Source: Trochalopteron elliotii (Eukaryota > Chordata > Aves > Passeriformes > Leiothrichidae). From it: a stretch of 64,000 bases of DNA. Shown here piece after piece: positions 25,693 through 39,349 of the stretch. Where the stretch lies: NCBI GenBank assembly GCA_024734555.1, contig JANPWX010000008.1, positions 6,617,652-6,681,651 on the forward strand, given 5' to 3'. Below the pieces are notes generated by a model. It ran no database searches. It saw only the letters and a list, made by a program, of their open reading frames with translations, and was not told where the DNA came from. The position numbers were made by a program, and so were the translations under genes. The first letter of the stretch is position 1. Every line of letters starts with the position of its first letter.

Positions 25693-28600
25693 TGTTCTCC
25701 TGGAGGCAGCTCATGGCTTGGTTGTGTGCATTCCTCACTGGGTAGAAAACTGGTTGGACAGCTGAGTGTTTTCCCTTATCCCCATAGAGTCACTTAGGCT
25801 TTCTTTCCGCAGGTATTAATCTTTTTTGAGTTTGTCTTGTTATAGACATAATAACTTTATTAGAGTGAAAAAGCAGCAGCAGCATTTTCCTCCAGAATTC
25901 TGGTATTAATTGGAAATGGATGGTAAACCTTGCAGTTCTGTCTTGGGATTCAATATTCCCATAGGGCATGTGAGTTCTGCTTGCCAACAGCTTGTGAGCA
26001 GCAATGGCATCACAGAGATACACATTTGTATTTTATGGAAGGGACAGGTTTGTGCTTTTCCTGACAGCCATCACAGCAGCAGGTAGGTTCACATTTGTGC
26101 CTTTGAAGAAGAGGAGGAGCACATTTTAAACCTGAAACTAATTAACTTTTCTCTGATAACCATGTATGATAACTGTTTAGGCTTGTTTGTATTCCTTGTC
26201 TTCCACAACTAAGTCAGAGCCATAGAAAATACACCTTGAAATAATTGTTTACGATGGGGCTTATGCAGTATTGTTGGGCTGTTCAATGCAGTAGAGATGC
26301 TGCTGGTTGGGGACATGCAGAAATCAGTAACTTACTCAAATTAAACATGAAAAAAAAAAAGATAACCTTTATAACTTTTTAACTCAGAAATCCGATGCCA
26401 GGGAGTAATCAAACTTCTCTATAACTGAATTATGTAATCTTTTAAGACTGCTTTTGAAAAAATTTTCTCTCCTGACAAGAACCAACATGATCTTGATGAT
26501 ACACATGCCTGTATTTTGAATGTGTGGGATTTTCTTATGACTTGCTGTTTTTAAGGTTTTGAAGAAAAAACTGTTTGAAAATTAGTTTAACTGAAGACTA
26601 ACATAACCCCAAAACCAAAGCAACGCAAAGAATAGTTTCTAATTCTCTGGACTGTAAACTTTATTCTTATTTTATAAGGCTTGAATAATGAGCTGTTAGA
26701 TTTTGTGTGTACAAAATGCCATCGTTTTACTGAACTTAGTGCTTAATTTGTGCATAAACGTTTTTCTGGCTTTCTGCAAAAGAGTAGATTTTTGCACAGT
26801 TTGTGCATAACTCAATTTTTATGATTCACCTTACCAGTCCAGACGATGTGACTTGGAATGGTGTGAACAAATCAGAGTCTGTCAAAAGGGTTTAATCTAT
26901 TTTTATACTGTCCTTCTGCTCTCAAATGCTGCACATGTATTTGAAATTATTAATTCAAATGTAATTTCTTTCCTTTGCAGCATTTTGGCTGTTTCGATTG
27001 AACCATCCTTGCATTTCTTCTCTCTTACTACAAATTTCACAAAAACTAAAACACTGTGACTCTACTTGCATTGATGAACATATTCTCACAGGTTTACTCA
27101 TTGATGCTAAATCTTTTTAGAAGTTGGTGGGGGCTTTGCATGCAGGCAGGAGTTCTTTTACATCCATTTAAATGCCTTTTGAAATGTTTGGTTGGGATTT
27201 TTTGATACCAGTCGTAGTTAAATGCTGGACTTGGCTTGAGATGAAAAGTAAACTGTAAATACTCTGATGGGCCAAAAGCAGTACTGTAAAGGATAAACTA
27301 ATGGCATGAAAGCTGAGCTAAGCTTTTAGAAGTGTTTTGCCATAAAATTCAGGACATAAACGGGCAGTTGCTTTGGTAATAGTTGGAGCATTTGAGGAGT
27401 TCCTGTGCCTAGCTCCTCTTTTTATTTGTCTTGCTGTAAGATAGGGTCCTCAGCACTCTCAGCAGGTGGGAATGTGCCTGGTCTGCATCAGTGCAGAGGC
27501 ACCTGCCTTGTTTTGTCTCTTGCTCCAGCTGTGAGGTGACATAACCTCACTCCCTGTCCTCAAGCAACATGAGGCAATCCTCGGATGAAATGTGGATTAG
27601 TTTAGCTGGCTAGCACAGCAATGAACAATTGAAGATGCTATCTGCCTCAGAAATTAATTTCTTTTCTCTGTGACTCCAGAAAAAGCTAAGCTATACACAC
27701 AAATGGTGCCTAAGAGATGTCCAAGGCTAGAGAGGGAGAGGTTTAGATTTTTTTTTTTTTAATGTGTGTGTAACTAATAGGCTAAAGAGTACTTTTTTTT
27801 TTTTTTAATTGTTTTAATAGCAGGAGGCAGTACCTAAGAGGTAGAATAGAGAAGATCCAAACACGGTCATACCAACAGAGGTCCTGCAAAGTCACCTCAG
27901 CAGGCGAACAACAGTGGTATAACATAAGAGCTCAACAGGTGGTGTGTCACGGGTGCTGAGATCCCCAGTGGACTGAACACATGGGAACCTCGGTACCCTG
28001 GAACAGGTCCTTAATGTTGTCTGAAGGTACAGCCAAAGGTGAGTGCTGTTAGTGTAGCCCTGGGGAGAAAAAGCTCAGAAAAGGTCAGGACTCTTCCTGC
28101 TTCTGCTTCTCACATTGGCCAAGGACAGAAGGGATGGGCTACTTCAGCTGACTGTATGTTCTACTAATGGGCAGGGATAATAGTGAGCACTGGAAATGAT
28201 TATAATAAAATCCCTGAAGGATGTGCACGGTGATTCCTGTGTTCATTCCTGGTGACACCGACTCTGGTGTTGATTTTTTGCTTTCTAACAGAGGCCGATC
28301 CAGTTACCTGTTCTCTGTAGGTGTAAGAATGGACTAAGCTGTGGATTTTCTTTTTATGGGGACTGGGAATTATCACAGAAGAGTTGCCAGGAACTTCAAA
28401 CTACATCTTAAACTGCATGCAGTCTGTAAGCTGTGTCATCAGATAGGAAGAGGTGGTAGGGAATGAATAATAAATACATGTCAGGAGTGGAGAAAGATTT
28501 TGCCCAGAACGGCTTTTTCTGAATCTCATCATCCCTTCCATATTTTCCCTAAGGTGTCTAAAGTGAAGCATCAGTTCAATACAGTAATTTTTTTGTGATG

Positions 28601-31600
28601 TTTCTTTAGTAAAAATTAGAAAAATTACTCTTAGAAAAATTACATTTTCAAGTCAGATTTTAAAAAAATACTTACATAGCTAGTTTGAATATTTTACTGT
28701 GATTTGTTGCATAAATACTACAAGACAGAAATTATTCAAATTGAAAGAAATAATAAAAAACCAAATATGTCTTGCAAAATACATTTAAAAATTATTCCAT
28801 GTAAGTATGAGACTATCTTGTTAAAGGTGTTGCAAGTGATAACTCTTTAATTGACTAGTAAGAAGTAAAATAAATGGGCTGCCTATGTAATGAATGAAAT
28901 AATTGATGGAAGGTGTTATACTATTTCTGTAACAAATGGAAATGTTATTTCCATTTAAGTGACTTTATCTCCCCTTCTTCCTGTGCCATTTCAGTTTTCT
29001 TCCAGCCTCTAACCTCTTTCGTACATTTCCTCAGTTCCTTCTCTCTCTTGATGCTGTTCCTTCCTGAACAAAAGCAACCAGTTTCTGTGCTTGTTGTCAA
29101 ATAAGCCAGTCTCAAAATTTTCAGCTGCACTCATTCTTTAGAAGATACCCCTATGTGTGCTTTGAAGAGTTTTGTTGAGTATTAGTTTAGCAGTATTCAT
29201 AGCAGTTAATGATAATAATTTCCCATCTGATGATAAATGCCTGTTTATAGCAGCTCTTTTCCACATTCCTTAAGCAAGAAAGGTTATCAACAGAGTGATA
29301 AATGTAACTTTTATTTTTGCTTGAATGTACCATATACAAGGAGTACAATCCTATTCATCAGTGAATGCATGACAGATATGCTTTAAAATGCATAAAAGTA
29401 CTAGGAGCGTATGTCAAACAATAGAATATTCTTCTTCTAGGCAATCTTGCTGAAATTGTCTTGGCCACACTTTGTTTTTGCAGTGTTGTGGCTTGCCTCC
29501 TTCTGTCCTTCCTGCTCCTGACTGAATTAGGTTATCATTGTGGGGAATGCTCCCTAATTCCTTCTAATATGGGGCTTGCTCATAACCAGTCCTTGCACAG
29601 GAGAAGTTAGCCAGAATCTATTTTCTGTCTTTTAGCATAGTAGAACTCACAATGGCATCCACTTGTGCCCATTGTTTGAGGCCGAAGAAATGATATGTAA
29701 AAGTAATAATGTTGTGCCTCTCTCTGAGGACTGTAGAGAAGCCTCATCTCCTTGTAGCAGTCTTCTGGTAGTTGGAAATGGAGATAATCCCCTGTGGCAC
29801 AGATAACGGTCATCTGGGCTTTATCCTAGTCATTTTCTTTTTTTAATTAAGATCTCGAGGCACCTGCACTTCCTTTGGATCTGGTTTTGAAAGCAGTGCT
29901 TGGGCTGGATCCCCAGTTGCATCTCTGAATGCTTTTCACTGAGTTTTTCCAATCAGATGCAGATTCTGTGACTACTGCATTTTGCTGATCATCTGGCATT
30001 TGCAAAGCCTGTGAACTGCAGCCATGTAAACTTCCTTCGTTCTTTGAGCCGTAACATTTCTTTAGTAGTTTTACCATAGTAGATGTAAACCATTCTGGAA
30101 GTGGTTTCAGTGGGTGTTATTCTCTGCCTCATCTTAAAAGCTCCTTTTTTTTTTTTTTCTTAGAAGTCCATCTGATGCTATAATTGTCCAGGAAACAGGG
30201 CCTCAAAATAGTGGGAATACAAATCACGTTGAGCTCTTTGCTTTGATAGTTTCTCAAATTCTTGTCTGTCTTGAGTATTGTGATTTTTTTTTTTTTAATT
30301 TTATTTTTTCAAGTCCTAACTTCTTCTTCATGACTAAAAGGATTTAAAATTTCTTTTAAACATCTGGTCACGACATTTTCTTGAGGAAGATTTGCTCTCA
30401 AAATAGCATTTCTTGAAACCATTGTGTACTTTCTGTAGGTGGTCATCAACATATGCTGGGGCCAGCTGACTGACTGACAAAGTTGATACGTTTGTTATTT
30501 ATTGAATGTATAATTTTTTTTTCACTCAGATTTTTTTTTTTTTTTCAAATGAAGCTTGGTATTGCTTGGTCTTTGTGCAGTCTAGGTAACTTCAGACCTT
30601 ACTTTTTGCCTTACTTGCCAGATGTGTGGTTAAATATGGGAATGTCTCATCAGAAATTAATTTTTAATTTGGGAGTTTTTGCACAAAACCTATGGGGTGC
30701 TGGCTTCTTACCATCTCTCAGAGAAGGTGAACCTGGAGGCAACAGACAGTGGGAGAAACAGATAAATTGAAGCTTTTTACAATGAATATTTAACAGAACT
30801 CCCTGTTTGATTGATCTTGTTTATTCAGATTTAAGATCTAGCTCTAAAATCTGACCCTGCAGTAACCAGAAAGTTGCCCTTGTGCTCGGGAGCAGGCGGA
30901 AGGGGTACTTGATGAGATGGAGTTGCAGACATTATGCTCGTGAGTTATATGGAAGGAATTGCAATAGATGATAGGAAAGGTCTGAAAAGAAAGCAACAGC
31001 TGATTTCGTTCAGTTCAAAATGACCCTGCCAAAAGAGGCAAATGATATCACAAACTGGAAGGTCATTGTTTCTTTATAGACTTTTAAAATACATTTTTAT
31101 CCAAAAAATACACTGAGAAACTTGAATGATGATGAATAAACCACTGTAAACTCATGGGAAACAAGCATCCTTAGCTTGAGAAATTGAGACATCTTCAAAA
31201 CTGCTGACAGGAAGAAAGTCTGGCTTAATCTTCATGGATACAATCAAATACCTCACTGTTACAGTCAGGTAAGATTTTCCAGTGTCCTATTCTGCTTGAC
31301 CAAAAAGTCTGGAAATACAGAAATTACAAAAGCTGACTTGGCTATTTTACTGACCTTGAGAGTGAGTTAATCAGCTTTTCCCAGCTATAGTTCTTTTATC
31401 ATCAGCTATGGAGACGAATTGCAGTAGAATCAACAGTGTAAGAAAAATTAGTTTGGCTTTTTTTAGGATATGCAAATTATTGTAACTGTGGGTAGTTTCC
31501 CATTTTAAAACAAAACAAAATTTAGAGTCTGAATAATTCTAGTCCTGTTTATGACCCAGAAATTCTTGGATTGCATCCTCTTGCCTTCTAACACTTTCCC

Positions 31601-34600
31601 ACAGGTGGATAGGAGATTTTGGATAAAAAACTTTGGATAAAACAGTTATTATTTAATTATTCCACAGATGCTCAATTTTGTTCTCAGAAAATTAGTTTCC
31701 CCTTCTGCTTTTTCCTCTTATATCCTGGGATATATGAAGCTCCATCTTTTTTTTCCCTCATACAGGATACAAATAGGAAATGTGGGGGACAAGCTTGCGT
31801 TTTTAAAGACCATCCATTGACTTGAGACCCTTTTGCCATTCCTTGTACCAGTCACTGGTTCTGCACACGCAAATTATTTTTATGAGGTGTTTTGATTACT
31901 TCAGAACATTGTTTTGTAACATTAATGTCATCTTTTATTTAATTTGGTATGTAGTCAACTATCGTTCTCCCATTATGGATCCAGTTCTTCAGCCCTTAGG
32001 AATCCTTTTGTTCTTACTCTTCAAATTCCCCAATTTTTTCTGTTTCTGTAGTGTTAGGTGCTAGGTTGGCACTGCTCAGTGGTTCTCAGACTTTCTGACT
32101 GTGTTCCAGTATTTAACAGAGTAGCCTGTGTACAGGTAGAGCTCACATAGGAAGATGTTTTTGTCCTCTCCACAGAATTCAGTTTGGTTGTATTGGAGTT
32201 TGCTGATTTTTAAAAGCAAAACCCAGCAGTTTGTGGATTACAGTTAGCTGAAGTACAATTTCCACTCATCAGTTATAAAATAATTTTCATTTTCACTGGT
32301 TATGTTCTGGTTCTGTAATTTAGCTGTAAAAATGACATTTTTTTCAGATCATAATGCTGTTAATTTTTGTGCATGATTTTAAGTACCATATTGACAGAAT
32401 TCTTCTCTTTTCTCCTCTATGAGATGGATCAGGATGAGTGTTTAAAAACAGTCTGAAAGCAAGGAGAGAAGATAGATATGTAAACCAGAGCAATTCCACT
32501 AGCAAGTTTTATTACGTTTTGATAAGCTGCTTTTCCATTGCATTCACCGAACACTTACCTGGAATGCAGTAACCTTGTTAAGGATTTTTTGGTGTGGTGT
32601 GTTATATACCACTCCCTCTGCATTTCCTTGTTGCAGTTGTGACTGGTCACTTTCAGTAAATGTCACCACATGCATGGAAGGGCTCATCTGCCCTCTCACA
32701 TCTCTGCAATTTTTTCATGGGCAAGGTGTTTTTGCAAGGAGCAGATTCAGGAGGTCCCTTTATGTGTCGTTTAACGGCTGCTAAATACATCGAATTTGAC
32801 ACAGATGACACAATTTTGCTCCATTTCACAGAACAGGAGTTCCATTTAATTTAGCTGTATCCTTGTCACTGATGGTTTCAACTCGGTAACACTCTGTTTG
32901 TACAGTTCTGTTTCCTTGTAGTTTCTAACCCTTCTGAAAAAGATAATTCCTCTAGTGGACTAGCTGTTGCAAGGGGGTTATTGAGGATGTGAAATTATAT
33001 CTCAGACAACTTGAGCATAGTCAGAGCTGATTGTATTCCAATGCTGGCTTTGCTCCCTTTCAGTGGACTCCAGCTGTTCCAGTGGCCGCTGTTTTTTATC
33101 ATTGTGCTGGACTACAGAGTATTAGTGTTGAGACTACAGATGCTTTTATCTTGTATAAGTTTTCAAAGACTTTCCCTGCTGGCAGTTTACATGGCTCAAC
33201 CTATTCTCTTTTATGCTTTCTAAATGTAATATACATGGCAGCCACTAGCTAGAGAATCATATGTAGCAGCTGGTTACACTCTGTATTTCTTTCAAGATCT
33301 TGTGCAATACTTCAAAGTTTACATCAACTTACAGGAAAAAAAACGCCTGAGTATCAAAGGGAGAAATGAGCAGAGTACTCAATAAATGTTGGTGCTGGTC
33401 TGAGTGCTTCCATGTTGCCTTGAACACAGCTCACTTATTTCTTTAGAACATGCCCTGATATTTACATTACCTTTCTCTAATTTTACTATTTTTCAGAGTT
33501 CGTTTATGCCTTTAATCTACTGAAGGAAACTAAGATGTTTTCATGATGTCATTGGGTTCTCATTAGTCAAACTTGCTTGTTTTTTAATAGGACCATAATT
33601 TCATTTGGCAAGCCAAAACTTTAACTTACCACCCTTTTACTTTTCCCTCTGTTTGCAAAGCCCAGGAACGTCTTTGTCTGAACGTTACGTTTCAAAGCAA
33701 AACAAGAAACCCGTAGACAAAATAATTCAACTCCCACTTGCAAAGTTGATTGGAATGGCTGAGCACTGTGTGTGTAATGTTCCTGGAGAGTCCTTGGCTC
33801 CCTCAGCATTGCAAACCCTCCACAAGAGCAGAACAGCCAGGTGAAAGCAGCCACAGGCTCAGCACTCTGAGTGAGTCACAGCTCCACTCCTGGGTGGTTT
33901 GAGAACACTGGTAAAGAATATTTGGCTAAAATAAAAATGACATCTTCTGGTTTAAGGGCTACAGAGGAGAGCAACTTTGGAAATAATTACCATGATTTAC
34001 TATGAGAGAGCTATTAGTTAATGTGGGTCACCCATGAATTTGGGAATTAGCACTCCTCTGAAGTCTAAAGAAATTAAGTGAGTTGTAATTCACTTGAAGA
34101 CAGGTTACTAAGTATAATATTTTAGCTAGGAACTAAGGACTCTCACACCTTAACTGCCAGTGAAGTCCTTTTCTATTGTCTTTCTTACTGGGTTTTCTGA
34201 TAGCCCATTCTGACAGGGAAAACTGTGTCTGGGTGTGCCCACTTGATTTTCTTCTTTCTGTGTTATGCACTGGTTATGAACCCCAGTTAATTTTAATTCT
34301 CCAGCACTTCTCCCTAGTCAGTGCTGGGAATTGGACCCTTCTGAAGACAGTTCTGTTTGTCCTATCCTAACATGAAGATGTTTTAAGACAGAGTAATGAA
34401 TATTTGGAAGCCTAGGGTCCTTTTCTTTGAGGTATCAAAATACTACCAGGGCTTGTAGGTGAACATATATAGGACATAAATTACACCTTTTAAAAAGGAA
34501 ATATTTATTTGATCTTTCTAAGACTGCCATTCCTCTTTATTTCATTGTTGTCATTATTATTTTTATTATTATTTAGGTATGGTTTGAGGTGCAGAGGTTA

Positions 34601-36356
34601 AAATACATAGTTTTTAAAGTTTATGGACCCCAACATTAAAATAAGCTTTTGAGATAAATTTCTTCTTCTCTTCCTACTTAGAAGCTGGCTGCTCCAGCAG
34701 AAGCTACCTAGGGGAGTGAGCTCCCAGTGCTCTGGGCTGCTGTCTGAGCCTTTCCTGGCAGCAGATCAGTGAGACTTCCTGAGTCACTTTCCAGTTCTCT
34801 GCCTTTTCATCTCTTACACAATTCCTTTTGTAGAGGTAGCAAGTTTCTTCTTCAGAAGGCTGAATGCCTGCTTTCTGTTTCTCCTGTATGGAGGATGTTT
34901 TCTGGTGGTTTTTGTGGGGTTGTCAGGACATTTGTTTTCAATTCCAAGCTGGACATTGTCACAGCTGTTTCACACACAGGGCTTGATGCTGCCCTTAGCA
35001 GATATGATGCCTTTTCTTCTCTGCTATTTGTGCCTTCCTGCCTCTACTGTGGCATGCTGGTAGACAACAGTCAAATGCTCTCTAAGCTTTCTTTGCTGAG
35101 GTATGTTAGCCAGGGCAGGCAAGGCCAGTGTCTGCTCCCTGGAAGATGTAGCTGCAGCAAGGCGCTAAGGGGTGAGATTTGTAGTGACATTGAGTTGTGG
35201 GCAAACCCCAGCTGGCAGCTCAGCCTCACACAGCCACTCACTCACCCACCAGAGGGGGAGAAATTGGAAGGGCAAAAATGAGGAAACATGAGTTGTGGTA
35301 AAGGCAGTTTAGAGATAAAGGAAAAACTGCCCTGCTAAGCAAGGAATTTGTCCAATATGTCCTGTGGGCAGGCGGGTGTTCTGCCATCTCCAGAAATTCA
35401 GGGCTTCATCACATGTAACGGGAAGACCAAATGGCATCACTCCAAACATCCCATTCTTCTTCTCCCACTTCTTTACTGCTCACCATGATGCTGTGGGGTA
35501 TGGAATATCCCTTGGGTCCATTGGGGTCAGCTATCCCAGCTGTGTCCCTTCACAACCTTTTCTGTAGCACCATCCTGCTCACTGGCAGGGCACTGTGAGG
35601 AGCAGAAAAGGCCTTGACACCAGTAAGCTCTGCTCAGCAATGGTGAAATCATCTCTGTGTTATCAACACTGTTTTCACCACACAACCAACACACAGCATC
35701 ACATGAGGAACATCTGTCACAGCCAAAACCAGTATGTGTTTTCTCATCAGTAGGGTGGGACTATGAATTGGATAGGTGGTGGGGCTAGTGTAGATAAGGG
35801 CAAGGACTTGCAAAATGAAAATGTGATCTAGTTTTCAAAGGCTGATGTCCTCAGTACGGAGCCAAATCAGATTATTTCTGCTGTGATGTGCTTTCTCTTT
35901 TGCCTTCCCCTCCTGCAGCAAGGTTAATTGCTGTGTCTGTATGCCTGTCCACATTATTGAAATTCCAGTGTTAGCAGTATGGGACTGGGGTTACATGGTG
36001 TGGCAGTGACCCTGACCATTGGGGTGGCTGTAGTGATGTTTTACAGCTTTTCCCCCCTTGGTCAGTCAGTAATGTCCTCTAATTATAATCAGGAGCATGG
36101 GTCAGGAACACCTTTCATGAGATAAGGGGACTCCTATGCTTGATGCTACTGAGGACAAATAAATGATGCAACCTCTAAATACTTTAAAAGATTCCTCCTG
36201 TTAATTTGTTATGAGTTGCTTATATCTAGACAGTCCATTTGTCTCAGCAGTTTCAGAATTCTGGACCCCTGACTTGTCACACCATGCATTTGCTCACCTT
36301 GCAGCCCTCAGCTGCAGGGTCCAGCTTGCAGACTTTTGAACATCCCTAAACAGTAT
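25693..36356. other. Non-coding stretch with scattered exon-like segments
   Basis: AT-rich DNA with many poly-T tracts (27,748-27,760; 27,793-27,806; 30,145-30,158; 30,284-30,296; 30,531-30,545). I recognise no gene family. Segments noted separately are 27,824-28,038 (strong splice signals, no long frame), 29,607-30,077 (two adjacent minus-strand frames), 33,661-33,840 (open segment with good splice sites), the long open frame at 34,769-35,281 and a CTCF-like motif at 35,246-35,260. Confidence 0.65.
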
Positions 36357-36535
36357 GTCATCTGGTCTGACCTCCTTGCTTCAGGGAGGATCATCCTAGA
36401 GCACATGGCACAGGATTGCATCCAGGTGGTTCTTGAGTATCTCCAGTGAGGGAAACTAAAACCTCACTGGGCAATCTGCTCCAGTGCTTTGTCACTGATG
36501 TTTAAAAACTCCAAATCCTTCTTGATACTCCTACC
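36357..36535 (-). mobile_element. CR1 3'-region fragment
   Basis: On the plus strand the order TCATCTGGTCTGACCTCC, then a block resembling 'ggttcttgagtatctccag', then 'ctgggcaatctgctccagtg' is the antisense of the CR1 3' region just upstream of its tail. It is diverged and contains small indels. The terminal tail repeat itself is not visible. An 11-A run at 36,536-36,546 sits at the right edge. The fragment carries no coding capacity. Confidence 0.8.
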
Positions 36536-39327
36536 AAAAAAAAAAAGGTATTAACGTGTTATGGACTACTGTGATAATGAACATTTTGGGCAATGATGGT
36601 GGTGGGAAAGGATTATTTCCCATGTTTTGCTTTGCCAGCCTTCTATCTTGTATTGCTGGAGCAGCAGGGGGTGCCCAGGTAGGCTTATTCCACTTGGAAA
36701 GTAAATGAGAGAGAGACATGAGCAGAGACCCAGGCATGGGTTGGTGAAGAATGGTTGATGAGAATAGTATTGTGGGGTTTGTAGTAGTGTGGTGCTCTCA
36801 ACTTGTAATTCTGGTGTTGTGCACGTTTAGTTATGAAGACTGAGATGCCTCTCACAGAGAAGTGGCAGGTGGAGAGGAACTTCAGTGGGAAGCTGAGATG
36901 TAGTTTTTCTTTTCCCACATTTTAAGTGTTTTTTCCACCCTCATATGACATTACATTGTTTTTTCGCCATCATTTTTTATTCCCTTCTAGTACATAATTT
37001 TGAAGATTAAATAATAAGATTCTGGTGAAGTGTCTTCCATCATATTTTCCTGTAGTGAACTGTAGCACAGATTATCCTGTAGTGAAGTAAAAGCTAAAAT
37101 GAATGGCAGTAACTGTGTCTGAACCCAGCCTTGATTCACCATACCTGCTGTTACCCGAGTAAATGCATTATTCATAATTTACATGATACTTTCCTGAAGG
37201 CAATATACTTGAAAGCAATGTGTGTAATACAATGTGTCATTATTCCAGAGCTCTGAAAATGTCCTTTTATAATTCTCCTTAGCAGTACAGTTTATGTGAT
37301 GTGGAAACTATTTTCTGACACGTGTGCCTAAGCAGTGAGCTCTTTGTTAGATCCAATTAGAATTTCTCCCTTGATAGAGTGTGAGGCTCTAAAGCAATGT
37401 TATGTTTGGCCATGGACAAAATTAATCCAGTCAGCTGGGACTCCCTGCATCAACCTTCTGCGATCTCATGGTATGGAACCACTGATATGTGCTTTTCACA
37501 TTCAGCAAATCCAAGATTCAGTGCAGGAGGCAGCAGCCACGCCACTTTCCTGGCGTAGCAAACGGCGTGTCAGCACGTTTAAAAATTATTACATGAATAT
37601 GAGCTACTGTACAATAACACTTTCCCCCACAGAGTAGTGTAGGTCCTCTCCCACTGGTGAAGAGGGTTTCTCATTTATCTCTTTTTGATAGTTTTTTTTT
37701 GTGAGTGTGATGAACATGGTGCTGTGTTCATGAAGATACTTAAATTGCATTTAATAAGAAAACCTGATGTATTTTGTGTTTCTTCTGCACTGTAAATTGT
37801 GAAAAAAGGCCAAAACCCCAAACATTTTGTTGATTGCCAATTATTTTGTTTGTTTCATCAAGTGTTTGGTTTAGTTAAGTATTAAAAAGGATTGTTTGAG
37901 ACACCTAGCTTTAGGTTGTGAGTTAAGCAAACCAATTTCAGATGGAGTCAAATAATTTCAAGTGTCACGGATTGTTTTTTCGCTATGTAGTTCCTATACT
38001 AAAATCTGTGTATGGAGAGTTAGTTGCTGTTGATGATTTGCTAAAGCAAGAGTGGTAAATGTGATTTAAATCCAGTCCAAATTTAGGGTTCTTCCTGAGA
38101 GCTTGTACGAAGGCCAGAATTGTTTTGACTGATCTTGATGTATGGAAATCTCTGTAAGCATCGAAATGACTCAGCAGCTTATTGTGACATCTAAATGCTT
38201 TTAAACTGAATCTTTGCTTTTGCTGATTAACTGTGCTCTTCAAGCATTGTAAATCCATGTTTCTCTGTAGCTGGAAGTGATGTGCTGCTCTTGGTGTTCC
38301 ACTCAGCCTTACTCTTCTTGGTGTTCGGTGGCTTCTGCAGGCACTTACCCAGGCTGGAGAGCCCTTTTTTTACCTTGTTGATACTTTAGATAGCTGCTGT
38401 GGAGTGAGGTTGGGTCCTGTCCTGTACTTGTCATGTCTTTGGGTTGAAAAGTGCTTAATCTCAAACTGCTCTTGTTCCAAAATCAGTGTGTGTGTGTAGG
38501 AAAACTGAACCAAAGCTCATTTCCTGGGAAATAACCCCTCATAGAGTTGTTCCTCTTTGCTTTTAGTAGCTCCCAGAAGGAGCCAAATGCTCTACATCAT
38601 ATATAGGAAGCATGACCCCTACCTTGAAGATAACTCTAAAAAAGTCCCAAGTGCCACATACTAATTGTGACACAACATTTTATGAAATGCAGATAGACGG
38701 GCGCGTATTTAAATCATCTGGGCAAAGACAGCGTTGAATTCTTGAAATATTTCTTCATGTATGAACAGTGGCAGATACTCTTCAGGTTTCCATTTTTTTA
38801 AGTTAACTAAGGATGGTACTATTTTAGAAAAAGGACATAACACGTTTTAGTTATCTAGGTGTAAAGTACAGTTTATTGCAATTATTAGCTTAGTTTTAAG
38901 TGAGACTATGAGGGCTAGCAAATCATAAATTAGCTCTGCAGCCACGGAGTGATGCAACCAAATTGTATCTTGGATGTATTTTGCATTTATCTGGAGGAAT
39001 TCAGCTGCAGAACAAGTTTTAGATTGCCCTGACAAAAGTAGCCAGTAGATAGATGACTAAAAGATTTACTGATATTAACAAAAATTCCTGAGTGTAACTG
39101 GTATATGCAGATTGGAAATCTGTAACTGATCAGGCAGATATAACCCAAGATATATCATGGGCTGTGCCTTTTTATACATAAATGTTGAAATTTCTTTCTC
39201 AAGATGAATTGAATTTCAGTGTTGTGGAAAATATGCCCCTTTTAATTTTACAAAGCCTTAATGGGTAACTTATTCCTTTGAGATTATAATTGATAGTTTC
39301 TTTTACTGTCAAATAAAAAATATATTT

Positions 39328-39349
39328 TTTTATACTTTAAAGTATAAAA
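39328..39349. repeat. Perfect 22-bp palindrome
   Basis: Two 11-base arms (TTTTATACTTT and its exact reverse complement) meet with no spacer. The sequence is AT-rich and could extrude as a small cruciform or bind a dimeric factor. In an AT-rich window, chance is a sufficient explanation. Confidence 0.85.
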
